Assembly: GCA_029267795.1 (NCBI GenBank)
Contig: JAJUHR010000029.1
Span: 1-11,782, forward strand
DNA length: 11,782 nucleotides
Direction: 5' to 3'
Source: Planctomycetota bacterium
GTDB taxonomy: Bacteria; Planctomycetota; Phycisphaerae; Phycisphaerales; Phycisphaeraceae
The notes beneath the pieces are model-generated. The model saw nothing but the letters and a program-made list of their open reading frames with translations, made no database searches and was not told the DNA's origin. Numbering within the stretch: position 1 is the stretch's first letter; each line of letters opens with the position of its first letter. Position numbers and translations under genes: made by a program. Of this stretch, positions 1-8,900 are shown in pieces.

Positions 1-1403
<1,403 letters not shown>

Positions 1404-1477
1404 CGGGTCGCGCCGGCTTGTGTCCCGGCCGATGCCCCCATCTCCCAGGCCCCCGGGTCGTAGCCACCCCCTTAGAC

Positions 1478-1566
1478 TTGCTACGATTGGCCTTCTGTTC
1501 AAAAAATCATGGGTTCATCAAAAAAGTGGCCGCGGATTGAACCCCGCGTACCCGCCGCAGCGTTTA
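1478..1566 (+). promoter_or_regulatory. Candidate promoter region of the sigma/efflux operon
   Basis: Two alternatives are visible, both weak. First, a sigma-70-like pair: TTGCTA at 1478-1483 and AAAAAT at 1502-1507, spacer 18, with four of six consensus matches each. Second, an ECF-like pair: TGAACC at 1538-1543 and CGTTTA at 1561-1566, spacer 17. ECF promoters often have a GAAC-type -35. The second would start transcription almost on top of the ribosome binding site at 1570-1574, which counts against it. Two runs of six A (1501-1506 and 1520-1525), 19 nt apart, stand out in this GC-rich context and could act as an UP-like or curved element. This was judged by eye only. Confidence 0.25.
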
Positions 1567-1582
1567 TCCAGGGACCGCCCCA

Positions 1583-2185
1583 ATGGCCAACCGCCCGGAC
1601 CATGACCCGAATCACCGGTTCGAGCGGCTTGTTTGGCCGTGTTTGCAAACGCTGCTGCGGGTGGCGCGGCATATGTGCCGCAACGACCACGAGGCCGAGG
1701 ATCTGGTCCAGGAAACCATGCTCAAGGCCCTGCGATCCATGCACCAGTTCGACCACGGGGAGGACGCCAAGCCCTGGCTCCTGACCATCCAGCGGAACCT
1801 CTTTATCGACCGTTGCCGGGCCGCCGAACGCCGCCCGCCGACCGTCCCGTTGAACGAATCTTTGGACGGCCCAGCCGACGACCCCTCCCGCGCCGACGCC
1901 GGCCGGTTCGACGCGCAGTGGGCCCACCCCGAACAACTGCTTGAGCGCTTCGGCAACCCCGACATGGTCGCGGCTCTGAAGCTCCTGCCCGTCGAAATCC
2001 GCTGGACGCTCCTGCTGGTCGACGTCGAACAGCTCGACCACGCCCAGGCGGCCCAGGTGCTCGGCGTGCCCGTTGGGACGATCAAATCCCGCGCCCACCG
2101 CGGGCGGCAGATGCTCCGCGACCGCCTCTTCCAGCTCGCCCTGCAACGCGGCTGGGTCCACCCCCTCTCGGAGGGCTCGCCGTGA
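1583..2185 (+). CDS. ECF-type RNA polymerase sigma factor
   Basis: This is a 200-residue sigma-70 family protein of normal ECF length. Region 2 spans about residues 12-80, with the AEDLVQET core at 38-45 and a PWLLTIQRNLFID stretch at 64-76. Region 4 spans about 129-184, with a helix-turn-helix at about 155-178 (QAAQVLGVPVGTIKSR and following). Regions 1 and 3 are absent, as expected for ECF factors. The linker at 82-128 is somewhat long. The ATG at 1583 is preceded by AGGGA (1570-1574, spacing 8). The stop overlaps the next start by 4 nt, so translation is probably coupled. It should direct RNA polymerase to a small set of promoters, most likely including its own operon, when released by the anti-sigma factor. 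The family is certain; the target is inferred from position. Confidence 0.93.
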   Translation: MANRPDHDPNHRFERLVWPCLQTLLRVARHMCRNDHEAEDLVQETMLKALRSMHQFDHGEDAKPWLLTIQRNLFIDRCRAAERRPPTVPLNESLDGPADDPSRADAGRFDAQWAHPEQLLERFGNPDMVAALKLLPVEIRWTLLLVDVEQLDHAQAAQVLGVPVGTIKSRAHRGRQMLRDRLFQLALQRGWVHPLSEGSP

Positions 2186-2892
2186 GCGTGGACGGCCCGA
2201 ACCCCGGCCCCCTCGACCGCGCCACACGTCGCCGCTTGGCACGCCTGGCCGCTGATCGCATCGACACCGCCGGGCTCGAACAGCGTTTGCGTCGCGCCAT
2301 TGCGGCGGAACGGGCCCCCGTAGCGATTCGCTTTCCCTTCCGAGTGTGGACGGCTTGGGGTAGCCTTGCCGCCGCGGTCGCCGTCGCCTTCGTGGTCTTG
2401 ATCCTCGCTACCAGCCGCCAGCCCGATTCTTCGCTCTTCGCTGCCCCGGACGAACTGGCCCAGCTCCACGAGGACCTAGTCCAAGGGCGGATCCCGACCG
2501 TTTCTGTCGCCAGCCTCGACGAAGCCAGGCTGGCCATCGAGCGGGCTTGGCGGGATGCCCCGGAGCTACCCGCCCTGCCGCCGGACCAGCGAGTCACCTG
2601 TTGCTGCCTGCGTCAAGTCAAGGGCCGTCACGTCGCCTGCGTGCATTTCATATACGAGGGTACGCCGATCACCGTCTTCGTCGCCCACGCCAAGGACGCC
2701 CCGGCCAGTGACCTGCCCGACGAAGACCGCCTCTTTATTTCTCGATGCGTCGCCAACGTGAACATGGTCGTTGCCCAGCACCGAGATCGCTGGCTCTGCT
2801 TCGTAGGTGAGCTGCCTGAAATCGAGCTGATCCAACTGGCCCAAACCACACTAACCCAGCCCGCGTCAACGACCGATGCGCCCAAGGGCTGA
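2182..2892 (+). CDS. Probable membrane-bound anti-sigma factor with Cys-rich extracytoplasmic domain
   Basis: This is a 236-residue protein starting at a GTG that overlaps the sigma stop (GTGA), with a strong GGAGGG at 2170-2175, spacing 6. Residues 1-54 are basic and helical (TRRRLARLAADRIDTAGLEQRLRRAI), a plausible sigma-binding segment. They lack the HxxxCxxC zinc motif of ZAS anti-sigma factors. One membrane helix lies at about 55-76. The outer part (77-236) has six cysteines, C140-C141-C142, C153, C189 and C206, with H150, H155, H169 and H200, and a beta-rich stretch ending in ITVFVAHAKD. Position directly behind an ECF gene, plus this topology, makes an anti-sigma role likely. The Cys/His set could sense metal or redox state, but that is inference. 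I cannot assign a named family. Confidence 0.75.
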   Translation: MSVDGPNPGPLDRATRRRLARLAADRIDTAGLEQRLRRAIAAERAPVAIRFPFRVWTAWGSLAAAVAVAFVVLILATSRQPDSSLFAAPDELAQLHEDLVQGRIPTVSVASLDEARLAIERAWRDAPELPALPPDQRVTCCCLRQVKGRHVACVHFIYEGTPITVFVAHAKDAPASDLPDEDRLFISRCVANVNMVVAQHRDRWLCFVGELPEIELIQLAQTTLTQPASTTDAPKG

Positions 2893-2894
2893 GG
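2891..2894 (+). promoter_or_regulatory. Ribosome binding site deciding the outer-membrane gene start
   Basis: GAGG lies 8 nt before the ATG at 2903. The in-frame ATG at 2876 has no purine-rich motif in front of it and would add nine residues ahead of the signal peptide. This favours 2903. Confidence 0.6.
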
Positions 2895-2902
2895 CAACCG
2901 AC

Positions 2903-4384
2903 ATGTCTTGCGCACCCGCTCCAATCCCGGATCGTCATCGACGCAACCGCCCACGCGGGTGGACCCGTTGCAAAGCCCTCGGCCTTCGGGTTGCGCTGGG
3001 CGTCCTGCTAGCCCCGGCGGGTTGCTCATTCACCCCACCGGGCACCGGCCGGGAGCAATCGCGGCTCGCCGCCGCCAACCGCGGCTACAGCACCCCATTC
3101 GAACGCCGCAACCTCCCTGCGCTGCCGCCCGAACCCACTTGGCGGGACGTTCTCCACCGCGCGTTCCTGGCCAGCGGAGAGCTCGAAGCCCTCTACTTCG
3201 ACTGGAAAGCCGCCCTTGAGCGCGTTCCCATCGCTGCTGCTTACCCCAACACCAACCTGATGGTGGGCTACAGCTACGCCTTTTCATCCGAAAGCATGAA
3301 AACCTTCGACCGGATGACCTTCTCTGCCGGGTTCGATACGATGGAGAACCTGTCCCTTCCGCCCAAGGTCGCGCAGGCCGCCCGAGTGGCGCTGGACGAG
3401 GCCCGCACCGCTGGCGAGCGTTTCCGCGCCGCCAAGTTCGACCTGCAACAGCGTGTCCTGTCCGATTGGACCGATTACGCCCTGCTGGCCGAAAAAAACC
3501 GCTTGCAGCGCGAGCAGGTGAGCCTGCTTCGCCTGATGCTCGAAACCGCCCCGACCCGGCTGCGTGCCGGCGGTTCCTCCAACGAAACGCTTCAGCTCCA
3601 GATCGCGCTTCACACCGCGGAGAACGACCTGAACAACACTCAGGCCGAACTGGCCGCCGCCGGCGCCGGGCTCGCCGCCATGCTCGCCCTGCCGCCCCAG
3701 TCGCCTCCGCCGCCGCCTGCCGCCCTGCCCGAGCAGCGCCCGCTCCCGGCCGGCGACGACGCCCTGCTGGTCCTAGCCACTGAGCGCAACCCCCAGCTCA
3801 GCGTGCTGGCGCGCCAAGTGCAAGGCCGGCGCGACGCCCTGGAGTTGGCCCGCCTTCAATGGCTGCCGGATATCAACCCCTCATTGGCCTTCACCGGCGG
3901 GGTGATGCAGGTCATCGGCATCGGCGTGATGCTGCCTACCACGTTTGACGAGATCCGCGGGACCATCGCTGAATCCCGGGCCATGCTCCGCGCTTCGCAG
4001 GCCATGCTGCGGCAAACCCGTCAGGACCAAGCCGCCGCCTTCGTCGCCACGCTTATCGCCCTGCGTAACAGCGAGCGTCAGGTCTCGCTGCTGCAAATCC
4101 AAATCCTCCCGCTGGCTCAGCGCCTGCTCGAGAACCTGCGTCGGGCCTACGCCACCGACTCTGCGGGGTTTACCGAGGTGCTCGACGCCCAACGGATGCT
4201 CATCGACCTCCGCCTGGCCATCTCTGAGGTTCGCGCCGAACGCGAAAAGCTCCTGGCGCAAATCGAATCGCTCACCGGCACTGACATCGAAACTCTCGCT
4301 GCACCGATCCCGCAGCACTCCACCCGTGAAGCGTCCCAGGCACCGCCTTCCACCAGCGCCTCCGAGCCCTCCGAGGGAATATGA
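2903..4384 (+). CDS. Outer-membrane efflux protein, TolC/CusC family
   Basis: This is a 493-residue protein from the preferred ATG at 2903. The frame is also open to an ATG at 2876 inside the preceding gene. The N-terminus has a basic stretch, a hydrophobic segment (about 26-39) and APAGC ending at C41, which may be a lipoprotein signal; Pro at -3 is unusual for a lipobox. The rest has two outer-membrane-efflux-protein repeats, each with long amphipathic helices. The second includes NPQLSVLARQVQGRRDALEL and a coiled-coil region ending in LLAQIESLTG. A Pro run (QSPPPPPAALPEQ) joins the two halves. By family, it forms a trimeric channel through the outer membrane and periplasm, docking on the fusion protein and pump encoded next. 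It starts 10 nt after the anti-sigma stop, and its stop overlaps the next start (ATGA). The family call is sure; the CusC equivalence comes from context. Confidence 0.9.
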   Translation: MSCAPAPIPDRHRRNRPRGWTRCKALGLRVALGVLLAPAGCSFTPPGTGREQSRLAAANRGYSTPFERRNLPALPPEPTWRDVLHRAFLASGELEALYFDWKAALERVPIAAAYPNTNLMVGYSYAFSSESMKTFDRMTFSAGFDTMENLSLPPKVAQAARVALDEARTAGERFRAAKFDLQQRVLSDWTDYALLAEKNRLQREQVSLLRLMLETAPTRLRAGGSSNETLQLQIALHTAENDLNNTQAELAAAGAGLAAMLALPPQSPPPPPAALPEQRPLPAGDDALLVLATERNPQLSVLARQVQGRRDALELARLQWLPDINPSLAFTGGVMQVIGIGVMLPTTFDEIRGTIAESRAMLRASQAMLRQTRQDQAAAFVATLIALRNSERQVSLLQIQILPLAQRLLENLRRAYATDSAGFTEVLDAQRMLIDLRLAISEVRAEREKLLAQIESLTGTDIETLAAPIPQHSTREASQAPPSTSASEPSEGI

Positions 4385-5964
4385 GCTCGACACCGATTCC
4401 CCATCGCTGGCCCGCTGCCCGTGCCGCCGTGCTGATCGCCGCGGTTCCCTTAGCCCTACTGCTGGGGTTTGCTGCGGGGGTTTACTGGCACGCCCCGATC
4501 GCCCGGTGGTTCAGCGGCTCCGAGCCGCTGGCTCCCGATCCCCGGCCGGCTTCGCCACCCAGCCAACTGTGGACCTGTGGCATGCACCCCCAGGTCATCC
4601 AGGACCGCCCCGGCGATTGCCCGATCTGCCACATGCAACTGACCCCGTTGAAACTGGACGCGCCGCCCAACTTTCAGCAGGCAGCTGCCGACTCGCTGAC
4701 ACAGCCCGAAGCCCAGCCCGCTTCTCCACCACCCGCTGGTCGAAAGATCAAGTACTGGTGGGACCCGATGATGAACCCACCCTACATCTCAGACCAGCCG
4801 GGGGTCAGCCCGATGGGGATGGAACTGATCCCGGTCTACGAGGACGAAGCACCCACCGCAGTCTCGACCGTCACGATCGACCCGGTCGTCGTCCAGAACA
4901 TGGGCATCCGGATCGCCCACGCCACGCAACAGCCGCTGCGCCGCTCGATCCGCCTCGTCGGGGTACTTCGGGAAGTTGAGCCCAATATCCGCGAGGTCAA
5001 TCTGCTGGTCTCCGGCTGGATCCGCCGCCTCTACGCCGACACGCAAGGCATGTTCCTCCGCCAGGGCGATCCACTGTTCGATCTCTACAGCCCGCAGCTG
5101 AACCTGGCCATCGAAGAACTGATCGCCGCCCGCCGCGCCGTGGCGCCCGCGCCGTCCTCCCCCGATTCTGCGGCCTCCCGCGCCGCCGCTGATGCCCTGT
5201 TCCAGGCCGCTGCTGCCAAGCTCGAACTCTGGGGGCTTCCGCGTGATCAGGTCGATGCCCTGGCCCAGCTCGACCGCGCCCCTGAGACCATCACCTTCCC
5301 CAGTCCGATCACCGGCAATCTGGCTGATAAAACGGTCGTCGAGGGAGCCGCTGTGGAGGCCGGCATGCCCGTGATGCGGATCGTCGATTACTCCACGCTC
5401 TGGCTCGATGCGCGTGTCTTTGAGCAGGATTTACCCTTCGTCCAACTTGGCCAAGCCGTCGCCGCTGCCTTCGCCGCGGAGCCAGGCAAGGCCTTCCAAG
5501 GCCAGGTGGTCTTCATCCATCCCCAAGTAGACCCCGACACACGGACCGCCACCGTCCGCGTCGCCCTGCCCAACCCGGCGTTCACCCTGCGCCCGGGCAT
5601 GTACGCGACCGCGCAACTCGAAGCCGAACTGCTCTCCACCGCCACCACCGTCCCACGCGAAGCGGTGATCGACTCCGGCACGCGCCAGCTGGTCTTCGTT
5701 CCTCTAGAGGGGGGCAAGTTTGAACCGCGATCCGTTCGTGCGGGCCTGATCGGCGACGACGGGGCCGTGCAAATCCTCCAAGGCCTGGAGCCGGGTGAGC
5801 CCGTCGTGGTCAGCGGCCAATTCCTGCTGGATTCTGAGAGTCGCCTGCGCGAAGCGATCCAGAAATTCCTCGCCCAGAAAACCCAGCCACCGCCCGCCGC
5901 CACGCCATCTTCGACGCACCCAGCCGCCCCGCACCAGCACCCCGCCGCCGAGGATCGCCCGTGA
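4381..5964 (+). CDS. cusB: CusB-like membrane fusion protein of a Cu/Ag efflux system
   Basis: This 527-residue periplasmic adaptor links the RND pump to the outer-membrane channel. A hydrophobic N-terminal signal or anchor lies at about 13-36. Residues 62-92 form a heavy-metal-binding motif with C66, M68, H69, C80, C83 and M85 (TCGMHP ... CPICHM). Residues 122-156 match the CusB N-terminal metal site: WWDPM with M130, then SPMGMEL with M145 and M147, equivalent to the three methionines that bind Cu(I)/Ag(I) in CusB. The adaptor body follows: a barrel/lipoyl half, a hairpin at about 236-290, a second lipoyl half (PSPITGNLADKTVVEGAAV, 308-326), a beta-barrel with FIHPQVDPDTRT (378-388), and a membrane-proximal part. 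The tail is Pro/His-rich (H513, H518, H520). No CusF domain is fused. The ATG overlaps the previous stop; GAGGG lies only 3 nt upstream, so translation is probably coupled. Confidence 0.93.
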   Translation: MSSTPIPHRWPAARAAVLIAAVPLALLLGFAAGVYWHAPIARWFSGSEPLAPDPRPASPPSQLWTCGMHPQVIQDRPGDCPICHMQLTPLKLDAPPNFQQAAADSLTQPEAQPASPPPAGRKIKYWWDPMMNPPYISDQPGVSPMGMELIPVYEDEAPTAVSTVTIDPVVVQNMGIRIAHATQQPLRRSIRLVGVLREVEPNIREVNLLVSGWIRRLYADTQGMFLRQGDPLFDLYSPQLNLAIEELIAARRAVAPAPSSPDSAASRAAADALFQAAAAKLELWGLPRDQVDALAQLDRAPETITFPSPITGNLADKTVVEGAAVEAGMPVMRIVDYSTLWLDARVFEQDLPFVQLGQAVAAAFAAEPGKAFQGQVVFIHPQVDPDTRTATVRVALPNPAFTLRPGMYATAQLEAELLSTATTVPREAVIDSGTRQLVFVPLEGGKFEPRSVRAGLIGDDGAVQILQGLEPGEPVVVSGQFLLDSESRLREAIQKFLAQKTQPPPAATPSSTHPAAPHQHPAAEDRP

Positions 5965-8900
5965 TCAGCAAGATCATTGAATTCTCGGTGCGTAACCGCT
6001 TCGTGGTTCTGCTGATGACCGTGATGCTCGTCGGCCTGGGCGTCTGGAGCATCTATCACCTGCCCCTGGATGCCATCCCCGACCTCTCCGACGTCCAGGT
6101 GATCGTCGTCACCGAATACCCCGGCCAGAACCCGCAGGTCGTCGACAACCAAGTGACCTACCCGCTGGCCAGCGCCATGCTCGCCGTGCCGGGGGCCAAG
6201 GTCGTCCGGGGCTACAGCATGTTCGAGCTGTCGTTCGTCTACGTGCTGTTCGAGGACGGGACCGACCTGTATTGGGCCCGCAGCCGCGTGCTGGAGTACC
6301 TCAACTTCGCCCGCGACCGCTTGCCCGCCGGCGTGCAGCCGAAGCTGGGCCCGGACGCCACCGGCGTAGGCTGGGTCTACCAGTACGTCCTCTACCCCGG
6401 TTACTACTGCCCCGATCACCCCAAGGGCCTCTGGCACGATCAAGAACAGGGCCGCTGGTACGCCGACCGCGCCGACGCCCCCCAGCCGCGCCAAGCTGCC
6501 CTCCGCCGCGTCCGCGCGTTCGAACAGCCCGGCCCCTGCCCGCTGACCGGCGAGCCCCTGCTCTCGGCCAACCTCGACCCCGCCCAGCTCCGCTCCCTCC
6601 AGGACTGGTACCTGCGCTACCCGCTCACCGCCGTCGAGGGCGTCTCCGAGGTCGCCCCCATCGGCGGCTTCGTCAGGCAATACCAGGTCGTCCTCGACCC
6701 CCAGAAATTACAGGCCTATAACCTGCCCCTCGATCAGATCACCACCGCCATCGAACGCTCGAACAACGACGTTGGCGGCTCCGTCATCGAGCTGAGCGAA
6801 AACGAGTACATGGTCCGCAGCCGAGGGTACCTGCAGGGCCTGAACGACTTGGCATCGATCCCCGTCGGCCTGGGGACCGGCGGGACCCCGATCTTCCTCC
6901 GCGACGTCGCCACCCTGCAGATCGGCGGCGAACCGCGGCGTGGCATCGGCGAGTACAACGGCATCGGCGAGGCTGCCGGTGGCGTAGTCGTCGCGCGCTT
7001 CGGCGAAAACGCCTTCAAGGTCATCCAGGAGGCCAAAGCCAAGCTCTTCGAGCTCGAAGACGGCCTACCCCCCGGCGTTTTCATCAAAACCACCTACGAC
7101 CGCTCCGCCCTGATCCAACGCTCCGTCGACACCCTCCGCAACACCCTCATCGAAGAGATCATCGTCGTCGGCCTGGTGTGCATCCTCTTCCTGCTCCACG
7201 CCCGCAGCGAGCTGGTCGCCGTGTTCGTCGTCCCTAGCGGCATCCTCGTTGCCCTGCTCGTCATGTACTGCCTCGACATCAACGCCAACATCATGTCCCT
7301 CGGCGGCATCGCCATCGCCATCGGCGTCATGGTCGACTCCTCCATCGTCATGGTCGAAAACGCCCACAAGCACCTGGACCGCGAGGAAGAACGCCTGCAC
7401 GCCGGCCTGGCCCCCCGGCCCCGCGCGGACCTGATCCTTCAAGCCGCCCAGGAGGTCGGCCCGACCCTCTTCTTCTCGTTGCTGATCATCACCGTCAGCT
7501 TCCTGCCCGTGTTCGTCCTCGGCGGAGAGGCCAGCCGACTGTTCAAACCCCTGGCCCTGACCAAGACCCTCGCGATGGGGGCGTCGTCGTTCCTGGCGAT
7601 CACGATCATCCCGGTGCTGATGGTGTACTTCATCACCAGCCGGGTGCTCCCGCGGCAGTGGGGTTGGAAGCGCAACCTGCTCGTGACCGCCGGCGCGATG
7701 CTCCTGCCCGCCGCCGCGATATTTGGGATCGCGTCGCGCTCCTCGATCCTGGCGCCGTACGCCTGGCCCGCAGCCGCCGCTTGGGCGGTGCTCATGGGCA
7801 TGCTCCTGATCCCGCAGCGCATCATCCACGAGCAGCGCAACCCGATCAGTCGCTTGCTCCAGTGGCTCTACCACCCGGCGTTCGCCCTGGCGATGCGTTT
7901 CCGGTGGGTCGTCCTAGCCCTGGCCGTGATCGCCCTGGCCTCCACCTGGTATCCCGCCTCCCGCCTCGGCACCGAGTTCATGCCCCCCCTCGACGAGGGC
8001 GACCTGCTCTACATGCCCACCACCGACCCCAGCATCGGCATCACCGCCAGCAAGCAGCTGCTCCAACAAACCAACAAGCTCATCAAAACCTTCCCCGAGG
8101 TCCTGACCGTGCACGGCAAGATCGGCCGGGCCGACACCGCCACCGACCCCGCCCCGCTCTCGATGGTCGAGACCGTCGTGCAGCTAAACCCCGACAAATC
8201 CCAGTGGCGCACCCGCAGCGTCGAACGCTTCTTCACCCACTGGCCGAACTGGCTCCGCCGACCCCTCGCCCGCCTTTGGCCCGAATCACGCCCGATCACC
8301 ACGCAGGAACTGAAGCTCGGCTGGACCGACCCCGACGGCACCCACCATCCCGGCCTGAACACCGTGGTCTCTCTTCCGGGGGTCGCCAACGCCTGGCCTT
8401 ACCCGATCGAAAACCGCATCAACATGCTCGCCACCGGCATCAAAACCCCCGTTGGCATCAAGGTCCTCGGACCTGATCTACGCACCTTAAGCGACTTGGC
8501 CGACCGCATCGCCACTACCCTCCGCACCGTCCCTGGCACGCTCAGCGCCTACCCCGAACGCACCTTCGGCGGGTACTACCTTGATATCGACGTCCACCGC
8601 GAGCAGGCCGCACGCTACGGCCTGACCACCGGCGACGTCCAGGACGTCATCCAGACCGCCCTGGGCGGCATGAGCATCACCACCACCGTCGAGGGCCTGC
8701 AGCGCTACCCGCTGAACGTCCGTTTCGCCCGCGATTTCCGCGATAACCCCACCGCCCTGCGCGACCTGCTGATCCCCACCCCCGCGGGGCCGCAGATCCC
8801 CCTCGGTCAGATCGCTTCCACCACCATCGAACCCGCTCCGCCCATGATCAAGTCCGAAAACGCCCAGCCCACCGCGTGGGTCTACGTTGACGTAGCCGGC

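Noticed and set aside
1410..1428. Short inverted repeat GCCGG/CCGGC after the histidine kinase stop, considered as a terminator.
   Set aside because: It has only 5 bp of stem with an 8-nt loop and no T-run, which is expected by chance at this GC content.
1612..2469. Open frame of 285 codons on the minus strand, opposite the sigma and anti-sigma genes.
   Set aside because: It is Arg/Ser/Gly-rich with no recognisable motif and is antisense to a certain ECF sigma gene.
5388..6680. Open frame of 430 codons on the minus strand, opposite the fusion protein and pump genes.
   Set aside because: It lies antisense across two genes with clear family motifs, has low-complexity Gly/Val/Asp/Arg composition and spans a gene junction. 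It is a product of high third-position GC.
7065..7874. Open frame of 269 codons on the minus strand inside the pump gene.
   Set aside because: It is extremely rich in Asp, Gly and His, as expected for the complement of hydrophobic pump codons, and has no domain signature.
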